From: Tenacibaculum mesophilum
Lineage (GTDB): Bacteria > Bacteroidota > Bacteroidia > Flavobacteriales > Flavobacteriaceae
Direction: 5' to 3'
NCBI RefSeq assembly: GCF_003867075.1
Contig: NZ_CP032544.1
Span: 1,044,001-1,108,000, forward strand
DNA length: 64,000 nt
Positions 17,176 to 26,700 of this stretch are shown here, piece by piece (within the stretch, counting starts at the first letter, position 1; every line of letters begins with the position of its first letter). Position numbers and translations under genes: made by a program. A model generated the notes under the pieces. It worked only from the letters and a program-made list of their open reading frames with translations. It ran no database searches and had not been told where the DNA came from.

Positions 17176-17396
17176 TTAAACAGTTCTTCTGAAATTTTTA
17201 AATTCTCCTAGATTGATCATTACTAATCACATGGAAACGATTAACTATTACCCATTAACAAAAAACTTAAAGTTATACTAACTTAATATAATCTATTTAG
17301 TAAGACTCGTATTTTTTATAAAGATGGAAATAATAACTATTGAGTAAAAGCCTCTTTATATCAATATTATTGTATATTAACCATTAAATGAGTTAT
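17176..17396. other. Gene-free stretch before a decayed gene
   Basis: These bases, together with the pseudogene up to 17705, make up the ~550-base gap between the 16207 gene and the convergent gene at 17730. I see no promoter-like element or hairpin I trust. Confidence 0.4.
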
Positions 17397-17705
17397 ATGA
17401 AATATAAAACCCTATTCCTTTCTTTTTAATTAATCACAACTTCAACATTTACTTAAAGTACCCCTGTAGAAGTTAGTAAAAATGATTTTCTATCGGTGAC
17501 TCTATTAAAGTTAAGTCAGCTATTTAAAAAACAGAACACTCAACATTTATTCTCTTGAAAATTAAAAGGTTTTTTCTATAAATATTTTTTTATAAACTCT
17601 AAAGTTATTAGTGTTAGCTATAAAACTATGATTGATTACTTATTAAAAATTGAATTGTCCATCTCCAAAGTAAGGAGAGGAGAAGTAATAAAAAAAATAC
17701 TGTAG
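17397..17705 (+). pseudogene. Probable pseudogene of a small secreted protein
   Basis: One plus-strand frame of 103 codons starts at an ATG with a signal-like MKYKTLFLSF. It is broken by three in-frame stops (codons 11, 20 and 53) and otherwise reads like protein: STPVEVSKNDFLSVTLLKL, KVISVSYKTMIDYLLKIE, ending VRRGEVIKKIL and TAG. The first two stops fall inside the would-be signal peptide. I infer a decayed exported protein; chance cannot be excluded without homologs. Confidence 0.35.
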
Positions 17706-17729
17706 CTTTGTAATTATGCAATGTTTCAT

Positions 17730-18269
17730 TTACTCTTTTTCAGCTTCCCAAATTGGCGCAAGATTCCTTTTAAATTCTTTAAACCTATCTGGCATGTTTT
17801 TAAAAGGAGTAACAACAAAAGTAAAGCTGTCGTCTGCACTAAATCGCCAATAATTTCCTTTTAATGCTCCATCTTCTGTTTCAACATTCCAATCAGGAAT
17901 ATTTATTAAAGAGAATTCTTTAGCTTCTTTATTAAAATCTAAAGCAAAATCTCTTAATACATTTTCAGAAGGATACTTCAGTATAATTTTTGCGTTTAAA
18001 TCCCCTTTATCAGTAATATAAAAAGTACATGATTTTGATGGATAGGTTTCTATTTCTTTTCTCCAATTTCTTGCTATCACCTTTTCTAGCTCTGTACTAA
18101 CTTGCATACTATCTGCTTCATTCGCTATAAGTGCAAATATGTTTTCTTGAACTATGGTTATTGTTTGCTTATTTGGGTTTATGGTAACGGTTGTTTTCTC
18201 CGCTCCTATCCTACTGTTTTCTCCAAAGAAAACTCCCAATACAAAAAATGCTATTTTTATTACTTCCAT
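17730..18269 (-). CDS. Hypothetical membrane-anchored or secreted protein
   Basis: A 179-residue protein I cannot assign. It has a short hydrophobic N-terminus (VIKIAFFVLGVFFG) and then a soluble domain with beta-rich segments (TTVTINPNKQTITIVQENIF, DLNAKIILKYPSEN) and a final GNYWRFSADDSFTFVV. One cysteine is present. It lies downstream of another lineage-specific lipoprotein on the same strand but is separated from it by a terminator, so it has its own promoter. A periplasmic location is likely. Confidence 0.6.
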   Translation of the reverse strand: MEVIKIAFFVLGVFFGENSRIGAEKTTVTINPNKQTITIVQENIFALIANEADSMQVSTELEKVIARNWRKEIETYPSKSCTFYITDKGDLNAKIILKYPSENVLRDFALDFNKEAKEFSLINIPDWNVETEDGALKGNYWRFSADDSFTFVVTPFKNMPDRFKEFKRNLAPIWEAEKE

Positions 18270-18302
18270 CTTTTAAAAATTACATAGCTGTTATTAATTA
18301 AA

Positions 18303-18326
18303 AAGCCGAAACATATGTTTCGGCTT
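18303..18326 (-). terminator. Intrinsic terminator after the 18335 lipoprotein gene
   Basis: A perfect 24-base palindrome (AAGCCGAAACAT and its complement) lies 9 bases after the stop. On the minus strand it is followed by TTTAATT. Confidence 0.85.
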
Positions 18327-18334
18327 CAAATATT

Positions 18335-18895
18335 TTAGTTAAACCAAATAGTAAATGATTTAATTTTGGCTAAATCTGGAATTTGTTCTTTGGTTACTTT
18401 TTGAGTACTAAATTCTTTTAAACCTAAATCTTCATTATCAATCGTTATTGTTGCGTTTAAATCATCAATAAATAAGGTTGCTGATGAAAATGATGACTCT
18501 ACTTTACTTACCTTAGTATTTGCATTAATTTCTTGAAAAGTAGATTTTATATTTACTCCTGATTTTGTTTTAAAACGATCATCAAAAATCTCAATACTCT
18601 TAATTGTTGACGTAGAGTCTAATTGTTCTTTTGGAGTAATTGTTAGTAAATGCTTTCCTCCTTTTTCATATACTAAATACTTATCATCTTCTTGAAAAAG
18701 ATTATTTCCTTTAGCCCCTTCACTTAATACTTTAACTACTGAGTCTTGCTTAAATACGTTTTCTATTTCGTTAACAGTTGTTTTCGTTGTTAACTTTCCT
18801 ACTTTTCCTTTAGCAATATCAAATTTGCTATTACCACACTGGATAAATAGTACTGATATTACTGCGATAACTAAAGGTTTCATAAATGTTCTCAT
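18335..18895 (-). CDS. Hypothetical lipoprotein
   Basis: A 186-residue protein with a lipobox (AVISVLFIQCGNS, Cys at about residue 20). The mature part has alternating beta-like segments (KYLVYEKGGKHLLTITP, SATLFIDDLNATITIDN). Its GKVGKLTTKTTVNEI start is shared with other Flavobacterial lipoproteins as far as I recall, but I cannot name a family. It lies 41 bases downstream of the HerA-like ATPase gene on the same strand and may be co-transcribed with it. Confidence 0.65.
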   Translation of the reverse strand: MRTFMKPLVIAVISVLFIQCGNSKFDIAKGKVGKLTTKTTVNEIENVFKQDSVVKVLSEGAKGNNLFQEDDKYLVYEKGGKHLLTITPKEQLDSTSTIKSIEIFDDRFKTKSGVNIKSTFQEINANTKVSKVESSFSSATLFIDDLNATITIDNEDLGLKEFSTQKVTKEQIPDLAKIKSFTIWFN

Positions 18896-18936
18896 TTGTC
18901 TTCTTTTATATTTAAAACGTCTATTTCTTGTATTTC

Positions 18937-20457
18937 TTATTTTATTACTTTTTTCAAAATTCCAAAGGCTGCTCTTATAAAGGTAGCACTGGTTAATACC
19001 TTTACTATTGGGTTCATACGTGTGCTTCTACTACGTGTTGAAGATTTTCTTCTTGTTTTTTCTTCCTCCTCTTTGCGTGCTTCTTCAGTTTTTTCTTTGT
19101 TGACTTTTTCTATCTTCTCGTTTAGCATTTCGTAAGCACTCTCCCTATCAATAGTATCGTTGTATTTCGGGATTAATCTTGAATTATCTAAAACTTGTTT
19201 AATTTCCTTATCTGTTAATACATCCATTCTACTCATAGGTGCACGTAACATGGTTCGTGCCAATGGTGTTGGAATTCCTTTTTCATTTAATACAGAAATC
19301 AACGCCTCTCCTATTCCCAACTGTGTTAATACTTCTTTAGTATCGTAATATTCAGAATCTGGATAGTTTTCTGCAGCTAATTTAATTGCTTTTCTATCTT
19401 TTGCTGTAAAGGCACGTAAGGCATGTTGAATCTTCATTCCTAACTGTGCTAATACGTCTTCCGGAACATCTTTTGGATTTTGTGTTACAAAGTATAATCC
19501 TATTCCTTTAGATCGAATTAATTTTACGATGCTTTCTATTTGACTTAATAACGCTTTTGAAGCTTCATCAAATACTAAATGGGCTTCATCTATAAAAATC
19601 ACCAATTCTGGTCGACCACTATCTCCTTGTTCTGGAAAAGTTTCATATACCTCAGCTAGTAACTGTAGCATAAAGGTTGAAAACAACTTTGGTCTATCTT
19701 GAATATCTGTCAAGCGTAATACAGAAATAACGCCACGTCCGTTTTCATCAATACGAGTTAAATCGTCAACATCAAATGATTTTTCTCCGAAGAATAAATC
19801 ACCTCCTTGTTGCTCAATTTCAACAATTTTTCTGAGAATTGCTCCAGTACTTGCGGTAGAAATTCTTCCGTATTCTTTTTTAATCTCTTCTTTTCCTTCA
19901 TTGGTTATGTATTGAAGGATTTTCTTGAAGTCTTTTAAGTCTAATAACGGTAATTGGTTATCATCACAATATTTAAAAATAATCGCTACAATTCCAGATT
20001 GTGTCTCCGTCAAATCTAAAATACGTGATAATAAAACAGGTCCAAATTCAGAAACTGTAGCACGTAAACGGACTCCGTTTTGTTCTGAAATAGATAAAAT
20101 TTCTATTGGAAATTTTGTTGGAGTAAATGGTATTCCGATTTTTTCGTGGCGTTCATCAATCTTAACATGCCCAGGACTTGGTTGTGCTAATCCACTTAAG
20201 TCTCCTTTTACATCCATTAACAATACAGGTATTCCTTTTTCTGACATGTTTTCTGCCAGCACTTGCAAGGTTTTTGTTTTTCCTGTTCCTGTTGCTCCAG
20301 CTATTAATCCGTGACGATTTAATGTTTTTAAAGGAATATTTACATGAGCGTTTGTTACAGTTTCTTCTCCTAACATTCCTGCTCCTAGCGTAATAAACTC
20401 TCCTTTTGTTGTATAGCCTTCTTTGATGTAATTGAAAAACTCTTCGGTTTTACTCAT
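18937..20457 (-). CDS. HerA-like ATPase (DUF853, YjgR type)
   Basis: A 506-residue cytoplasmic P-loop ATPase. Walker A is GATGTGKTKTLQ at about residues 54-65, followed by LLMDVKGDLSGLAQPSPGH. Walker B is LVIFIDEAHLVFDEA at about 285-299, and the sensor motif is GLYFVTQNPKDVPEDVLAQ. The order and the KGDLSG motif identify the DUF853 group, related to the DNA translocase HerA. The cellular role is unknown. A charged coiled tail (EKVNKEKTEEARKEEEE) and a basic C-terminus follow the ATPase core. It is divergent from queE. Confidence 0.88.
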   Translation of the reverse strand: MSKTEEFFNYIKEGYTTKGEFITLGAGMLGEETVTNAHVNIPLKTLNRHGLIAGATGTGKTKTLQVLAENMSEKGIPVLLMDVKGDLSGLAQPSPGHVKIDERHEKIGIPFTPTKFPIEILSISEQNGVRLRATVSEFGPVLLSRILDLTETQSGIVAIIFKYCDDNQLPLLDLKDFKKILQYITNEGKEEIKKEYGRISTASTGAILRKIVEIEQQGGDLFFGEKSFDVDDLTRIDENGRGVISVLRLTDIQDRPKLFSTFMLQLLAEVYETFPEQGDSGRPELVIFIDEAHLVFDEASKALLSQIESIVKLIRSKGIGLYFVTQNPKDVPEDVLAQLGMKIQHALRAFTAKDRKAIKLAAENYPDSEYYDTKEVLTQLGIGEALISVLNEKGIPTPLARTMLRAPMSRMDVLTDKEIKQVLDNSRLIPKYNDTIDRESAYEMLNEKIEKVNKEKTEEARKEEEEKTRRKSSTRSRSTRMNPIVKVLTSATFIRAAFGILKKVIK

Positions 20458-20528
20458 TATTTATGACCTTTTTTGTGATAAAAACACGTAAAAGTAACAA
20501 AAATCATTCATTAAATTTTAATGTTGCC

Positions 20529-20536
20529 TATCTTTG
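20529..20536 (+). promoter_or_regulatory. -7 element with near-zero leader before queE
   Basis: TATCTTTG is an exact TAnnTTTG element ending 7 bases before the ATG at 20544. It supports that start over the longer frame from 20463. A very similar arrangement (TATCTTTGC ... TTATG) precedes tgt. Confidence 0.6.
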
Positions 20537-20543
20537 CACCCTT

Positions 20544-21176
20544 ATGTTGAAAAAAGAAGTACAAGAGTTAATTAATACAGGAGAAATGCTTCCGTTAATG
20601 GAAGAGTTTTACACGATTCAGGGAGAAGGGGCACACACTGGTACTGCTGCTTATTTTATTCGTATTGGCGGTTGCGATGTAGGTTGCCATTGGTGTGATG
20701 TAAAAGAAAGCTGGGATGCTAATTTACATCCGCCTACAAAAACGGATATTATTGTTGAAAATGCAAAGAAATATGCCGAAACTGTGGTAATTACAGGTGG
20801 AGAGCCTTTAATGTGGAGTTTAGACTATATTACAGGGCAACTTCAAGAAAAAGGTATTAAAACACATATTGAAACTTCTGGAGCGTATGACTTTTCTGGG
20901 GTTTGGGATTGGTTTTGTTTATCGCCTAAAAAAACAAAATTACCTTTAGAACGTGCTTATCAAGAAGCAGATGAGTTGAAAATGATTATTCATAATAAAA
21001 ATGATTTTCAGTTTGCTGAGGAACAGGCTGCTAAAGTTGGTAAAAAATGTAAGTTGTTTTTACAACCTGAATGGAGTAAAAAGGAAAAAATGACTCCACA
21101 AATTATTGATTATGTGATGGAGCATCCTCAATGGAAAATTTCCTTACAAACACACAAGTATTTAAATATACCATAA
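20544..21176 (+). CDS. queE: 7-carboxy-7-deazaguanine synthase
   Basis: A radical SAM enzyme that makes 7-carboxy-7-deazaguanine from 6-carboxy-tetrahydropterin, in the queuosine pathway. The iron-sulfur cluster motif is CDVGCHWC (Cys44, 48, 51), with FYTIQGEGAHTG just before it and VVITGGEPLMW after, as in QueE. From the ATG at 20544 the protein is 210 residues, a normal length. The upstream 27 codons of open frame overlap the promoter and are not translated. Tgt, which acts later in the pathway, is in the same window at 31771. Confidence 0.92.
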   Translation: MLKKEVQELINTGEMLPLMEEFYTIQGEGAHTGTAAYFIRIGGCDVGCHWCDVKESWDANLHPPTKTDIIVENAKKYAETVVITGGEPLMWSLDYITGQLQEKGIKTHIETSGAYDFSGVWDWFCLSPKKTKLPLERAYQEADELKMIIHNKNDFQFAEEQAAKVGKKCKLFLQPEWSKKEKMTPQIIDYVMEHPQWKISLQTHKYLNIP

Positions 21177-21180
21177 ACAA

Positions 21181-21228
21181 AAAAAGCAACCATACTTCGA
21201 CTACGCTCAGTAAAAAGGTTGCTTTTTT
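21181..21228. terminator. Bidirectional terminator between queE and the CDF gene, with a repeat in the loop
   Basis: AAAAAGCAACC (21181-21191) pairs with GGTTGCTTTTT (21217-21227), serving both convergent genes and touching the CDF stop codon. The loop holds CTTCGACTACGCTCAG, a GC-rich string that I recall as a dispersed repeat piece in Flavobacterial genomes. Confidence 0.8.
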
Positions 21229-22099
21229 AATATTCATTAGGTTCTATATGAATTAAAACATGCCCCAAGTCTGGGAGTTTTTCTCTTAAATAGTCTTTTA
21301 ATTTATGAGCAATATCGTGTCCTTCTTTTACTGTAATAGTACTATCTACAATGGCATGTAAATCTACATGATATTTCATTCCTGCTTTACGAACAAAGCA
21401 TTTTTCTGTTCCTAAAACACCTGCTACTTCCATAGATTTTTCTCTTATTTCTTCTATTAAATCGTCATATACATGTTCATCCATTATTTCACCCAGTGCT
21501 GGTCTAAAAATTAGGTAACTATTGTATAAAATAAAGAACGAAGCCAATAAAGCTGCCCAATCATCAGCAGTTTCATAACCTTCTTTAAAAATAAGTGCTA
21601 TTGAAATCCCTATAAATGCCATTAAAGAAGTAATTGCATCACTTCTATGATGCCACGCATCTGCTTTTAAAGAAGAACTATTAGTTTCTTTACTCTTTCT
21701 GATAACCACTTGAAAGGATATTTCTTTCCAAATAATAATTGCCCCTAAAACGAGTAACGTCCATGGTTTAGGAGTTTTATGTGGAGTTTGGATATTCTGT
21801 ATACTTTCATAGGCAATAATTGTAGCCGAAGTTACCAAAAAAGCAACTACTACAAAGGTGATTAAAGGTTCTATTTTTCCGTGTCCGTATGGGTGATTTT
21901 TATCTGCAGGTCTTTTCGCATATTTCAACCCTAACAACACTAAAAGAGAAGAAAAAATATCAGTAGTAGATTCAATTGCATCTGCTATTAACGCGTATGA
22001 GTTTCCAAAAATACCTGCTAGTCCTTTTATAATTGCTAAACTAGTATTGCTTAGAATACTAAAATAGGTGGTTTTTATAGCTAACTCTTCTTTACTCAT
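21227..22099 (-). CDS. Cation diffusion facilitator family metal exporter
   Basis: A 290-residue inner-membrane metal/proton antiporter with six membrane segments and a C-terminal cytoplasmic domain ending in HVLIHIEPNE. The metal site is formed by ESTTD (residues 43-47) in segment 2 and HHRSD (150-154) in segment 5. The NHPYGHGK loop (residues 68-75) is also typical. In E. coli FieF the segment 2 pair is Asp-Asp; here the first appears to be Glu43, which may affect metal choice. Zn, Fe or Mn are all possible. It ends at a terminator shared with queE. Confidence 0.87.
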   Translation of the reverse strand: MSKEELAIKTTYFSILSNTSLAIIKGLAGIFGNSYALIADAIESTTDIFSSLLVLLGLKYAKRPADKNHPYGHGKIEPLITFVVVAFLVTSATIIAYESIQNIQTPHKTPKPWTLLVLGAIIIWKEISFQVVIRKSKETNSSSLKADAWHHRSDAITSLMAFIGISIALIFKEGYETADDWAALLASFFILYNSYLIFRPALGEIMDEHVYDDLIEEIREKSMEVAGVLGTEKCFVRKAGMKYHVDLHAIVDSTITVKEGHDIAHKLKDYLREKLPDLGHVLIHIEPNEY

Positions 22100-22160
22100 T
22101 GAATTATGATATTACAATCTCTTTTTATGAGGTTGTACGAAGGTACTTGAAAAGTATTGA

Positions 22161-22189
22161 AAAAAAAAGACTCGCCAATTAGCGAGTCT
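22161..22189 (-). terminator. Intrinsic terminator after the RND efflux operon
   Basis: AGACTCGC and GCGAGTCT form an 8-bp stem around a short loop, followed on the minus strand by a run of T. It lies about 60 bases after the stop of the outer-membrane factor gene. Confidence 0.85.
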
Positions 22190-22250
22190 CTTGGATAGTT
22201 TATAAAACTACCACTTTAACAACAATTAATAGTTAATAACGAATGAAAAA

Positions 22251-23702
22251 TTAGTTCCAGCCTCCTCCTAAGGCTTTATATACTTTTACATTTGCTAATA
22301 ATTGATCTCTTTTCGTTTCTATGATTTCAATTTTAGACTCTAATGCTTCTCTTTGTGTTAACAACACTTCTGTATATTCTGCTCTTGCTGATTTAAACAA
22401 ACGAACTGAAAGATCTATAGATTCATTTAACGCTTCTACTTGTTGCTTTTTTAAATCGTAACTATTTTTCAAGTTGTCAATTTTTGAAAGCTCATTGGCT
22501 ACTTCTAAATACGCATTTAAAATAGCTCTTTCGTATTCATAAACAGCTTGTAATTGTTTATTATTGGCTGTTTTATAAGCTGCTTTTATCGCATTTCTAT
22601 TGATTAAAGGTCCTACAATATCTCCTGCTAAAGAATAGACTAACGATTCTGGTGTTGATGTTAAAAACTTAGGTTTAAATGCTTGTAACCCCACTCCTGC
22701 TTTAATTCCTATTGATGGATAAAAATTAGCTCGTGCTATTTTGGTATTCAATTTAGCTGCTGCTAACTCGTATTCAGCTCTCCTTAAATCGGGTCTGTTT
22801 TGTAACAGTTGTGATGGAATTCCTGCTTTTACTCCTTCAATAGGTTTGTCTATAAAATTATCTGAGTTTCTTTCTATAGGTTGTGGATACCTTCCTACTA
22901 AAAAGTTAATTTTATTTTCAGTTTCTACAATCTCTTGTTGAAGTTCGTATAGGTGACTTTGGTTTTTAAGTACACTCGCTTCAAACCTACGCACTGCTAA
23001 TTCTGTTGTTCTTGCGGCTTGCTTTTGAAGCTTTACCATTTGCAATGCATTTTTTTGAATCTCTAAGTTTTGTGAAACCATAGATAATTCATTATCTAAT
23101 GCTACTAATTCGTAATATGAATTTGCAATTTCTGAAACCAAATTAGTTACCATAAAGTTTTTTCCTTCAACACTAGCTAAGTATTCTAATACTGCTGCTT
23201 TCTTCTCATTTCGTAACTTCTTCCATACGTCTAGCTCCCAAGAAGCTGAAAGTCCTATTGAAAAATCAGTTAATGGTTCAGGAAATTTTTCACCTTCGCG
23301 GATATCTAAATTTTCTTCTACAGCACCATTTCTAGTATACTTCCCAACCTTTTCTAATTCAGCTCCTGCATACATATTTACAAACGGTAAATACTCACCT
23401 TTTTTTGCTTTGATGTTATTTTTTGAAATAGCTACTTGTTGTAACATTATGTTCAACTCTTGGTTGTTTGATAAAGCTGTATCTATCAGAGAAATTAAAT
23501 GTGAATCTGAAAAAAAGTCACGCCATTTAATAGTAGCTGTACTTAATGAGTCTGCTGGTTGATTCTTAAAATTCTCTGGTACTGCTTTGTTCTCCTCTCT
23601 TAATACTTGATTTGGCACGCAAGAGCACAAAATTAAGAGGACAAGCACACTTAAAAAGTGTGCTTTTTTTATTACAAATGAACTTCTTCGTTTAGTTTTC
23701 AT
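22251..23702 (-). CDS. RND efflux outer-membrane factor (NodT/OprM family lipoprotein)
   Basis: A 483-residue outer-membrane channel of the TolC superfamily, the exit duct of a tripartite drug efflux pump. The lipobox LLILCSC places the anchor at about residue 28. Two tandem OEP repeats are visible, with NQELNIMLQQVAISKNNIKA early and LLQNRPDLRRAEYELAAAKL at the start of the second, the latter being the diagnostic NRPDL motif. The GIKAGVGLQ and final LANVKVYKALGGGWN are also typical. It overlaps the RND pump gene by 11 bases, and is third in the MFP-RND-OMF operon. Confidence 0.92.
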   Translation of the reverse strand: MKTKRRSSFVIKKAHFLSVLVLLILCSCVPNQVLREENKAVPENFKNQPADSLSTATIKWRDFFSDSHLISLIDTALSNNQELNIMLQQVAISKNNIKAKKGEYLPFVNMYAGAELEKVGKYTRNGAVEENLDIREGEKFPEPLTDFSIGLSASWELDVWKKLRNEKKAAVLEYLASVEGKNFMVTNLVSEIANSYYELVALDNELSMVSQNLEIQKNALQMVKLQKQAARTTELAVRRFEASVLKNQSHLYELQQEIVETENKINFLVGRYPQPIERNSDNFIDKPIEGVKAGIPSQLLQNRPDLRRAEYELAAAKLNTKIARANFYPSIGIKAGVGLQAFKPKFLTSTPESLVYSLAGDIVGPLINRNAIKAAYKTANNKQLQAVYEYERAILNAYLEVANELSKIDNLKNSYDLKKQQVEALNESIDLSVRLFKSARAEYTEVLLTQREALESKIEIIETKRDQLLANVKVYKALGGGWN

Positions 23703-26700
23703 TGTTTTCTCTTTTAATTATTTTCTTTAGAAGTTTTTTAAGCTCTGTTATTTTAACTTTTGTTTTACTTCCTTCAACTTCATTTATTCTTATAAACTCT
23801 TCAGAAACTGGTTCATTAGCTTCGTCTTTAATTAAGCTTCTTCCATCACTCATTTTAGCAAATATGTAATAGAGACCTGGTATAATTAAAACTCCGAAAA
23901 TGGTTCCTATTAACATTCCTCCTAAAGCTGACCCACCAATAGTTCTGTTTCCAATAGCTCCTGCTCCGTGAGCTATAACTAACGGTATTAATCCTGCTAT
24001 AAATGCAAATGAAGTCATTAAAATTGGCCTGAATCGTTCTTTAGCTCCTTCAATAGCTGCTTCAAAAATTGTAGCTCCCTGGCTTCGTTTTAGTACTGCA
24101 AATTCTACAATTAACACTGCATTTTTACCTAATAAACCAACCAGCATTATTATTCCGATTTGTGCATATACATCATTCGCTAGGCCCATTAGTTTTAAGA
24201 GTGTGAATGACCCGTACACTCCTACTGGAAGTGAGAAAATCACTGCTAATGGCAGTATAAAACTTTCGTATTGTGCTGCTAACACAAAGTATACAAAAGC
24301 TAATACAATGATGAAAATATACACTGATTCATTACCTCTTTGTGCTTCATCATAGGTAAGTCCTTCCCAAGCAACATCATACCCTCTTGGTAATTCTTTT
24401 GCTGCTACTTCTTTAATTGCGTTAATAGCATCTCCACTTGTGTATCCTGATGCTGGTAACCCTCTAATAGCTGCTGAATTATATAAATTGTATCGTGTTA
24501 TCTCATTAGGTCCTAGTTTTTTTTCTAAACTCATGAACGCTGAATAAGGCACCATTTTTCCTTCCTCATTTTTAACATATAGTTTTTCTAAATCTGAAGG
24601 GATTCTCCTGTATTCTGGCGCTGCTTGTGTATACACTTTAAAAAATCTACCAAAACGAATAAAACCTTGTTCATAGGTACTACCTATTAAAATGTTTAGG
24701 TTTTCCATGGCTTTACCAATGGTTACTCCTTTTTGCATCGCTTTTTTATTGTCGATTTTTAATTCGTACTGCGGATAGTTTGCAGAATAAAAAGTAAATA
24801 AACCTGTAAGCTCTTTTCGTTTTGATAACGATTCCATGAATTTGTTATTGATACGTTCAAATTCGTGGTAGTCTGTTGAGTTTGTTTTATCTAATAAACG
24901 CATTGAGAATCCTCCTGAAGATCCAAAACCTGGTACTGCTGGTGGTTCAAAATATTCTATAACCGCCCCTAAATCTTTGGTTTCTTCTTCTAATTCTTCC
25001 ATGATTTCGTGAACTGAATGATGACGTTCTGACCATGGTTTTAAGTTAATTAAACAGGTACCTGCATTGGATCCTCTACCTTCGGTCATAATTTCATATC
25101 CTGCTAAAGATGAAACTGATTCTACTCCTTCGGTTTCTTCACAAATCTGTTGTAGTTTTCTTGCTACTTCATTTGTACGTTCTAAAGTAGCACCTGGTGG
25201 TGTTTGAATAATAGCATAGATCATTCCTTGATCTTCACTAGGAATAAAACCTGCTGGTAATGTTTTATTGGTAATAAATATTCCTGCACAGAAAGCTAGT
25301 AATACTCCAAAGGTTAACATTCTTCTTGCTACGATTCTGTTTAACACTTTTACATATCTTCCTGTAAGTTTTTCAAACCCTTTGTTAAACCAATCAATAA
25401 ATTTATCTATTATTGATTTTTTTCTTTCTTTTCCGTGGTTATTCTTCAACATTATTGCACACAATACTGGTGTTAATGTTAATGCTACCACTGCTGAAAT
25501 AATGATAGAACCCGCCATTGTTATAGAGAACTGTCTGTAAAAAACTCCTACGGGCCCTGTCATAAATGAAATTGGCACAAATACAGAGACCATAACCAAT
25601 GTAATTGCTAAAATAGCTCCCCCTATTTCTCCTAATGCTGCCTTAGATGCTTGGTAAGGTGTAAGATGTTCCTTCTCCATTTTTAAATGGACTGCTTCTA
25701 CCACTACAATAGCATCATCTACCACAATACCAATGGCTAATACTAATGCAAACAAGGTAATTAAGTTTATTGAAAGCCCAAAAAGTTGCATTACAAAGAA
25801 CGCCCCAATTAAAGATACTGGTACTGCTATAATTGGAATTAAGGTTGATCGTAAATCTCCTAAGAAGAGAAACACCACAATTGCCACTAAAATAAAGGCA
25901 TCTCTAAGTGTATGTATTACTTGTTCTATTGAGGCATCTAAAAAGTTAGAAACGTCATAACTAATTTTAAAATCAATCCCTGGTGGTAGATCTTCTTTTA
26001 ATTCTTTTAGTTTTTCTTTTACCGATGCTATTACATCACTACCATTACTTCCAAAGGTTTGTTTTAAAACAATAGATGCTGATGGATACCCATCTAAGTT
26101 TGAGTAAATATCGAAGAATTCACTCCCTAATTTTACTTCGGCAACATCTTTTAACTTTAAAATTTCTCCTTCTTCATTTGCTCGAATAATAATGTCTTTA
26201 TACTGATCTGGTTCGTTATACCTGTTTTGATAGGTAAGTACGTATTCTAGTGATTGTGATTTGATTCCTGAACTTCTTCCTAATCTTCCGGGTCTTGCCA
26301 AAATACTTTGGTCTTCCATCGCTTCTAAAATTTCTTCTGCAGAAATATTATAGGCTCTCATTCGGTCTGGTTTTAACCAAACTCTCATCGCATATTTTCT
26401 ACTTCCTAAAATTTTAGCACTGGCGATACCGTTAATACGTTGAATCTCGGGTATCATTTTGGTATACGCATAGTTGTATAGGAACTTTTCGTCATTATGT
26501 TTTTCTTTACTAAAAAGGTTCACATACATTAACATACTTGGTTGTACTGGAGTAATAATTACTCCTTCTCGCTGTACTAATTCAGGTAATAAAGGCATTA
26601 CTTGATCTACCCTTGTTTTTACCCTTACTACTGCTTGGTTGGGATCTGTACCGGGTTCAAAAATTACACGTAGGGTTCCTTCTCCTGCACTGGTAGCATC

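Noticed and set aside
20463..20543. 27-residue N-terminal extension of QueE
   Set aside because: It contains the exact -7 element TATCTTTG, so it cannot be translated from that promoter. Homologs start at MLKKE-like positions.
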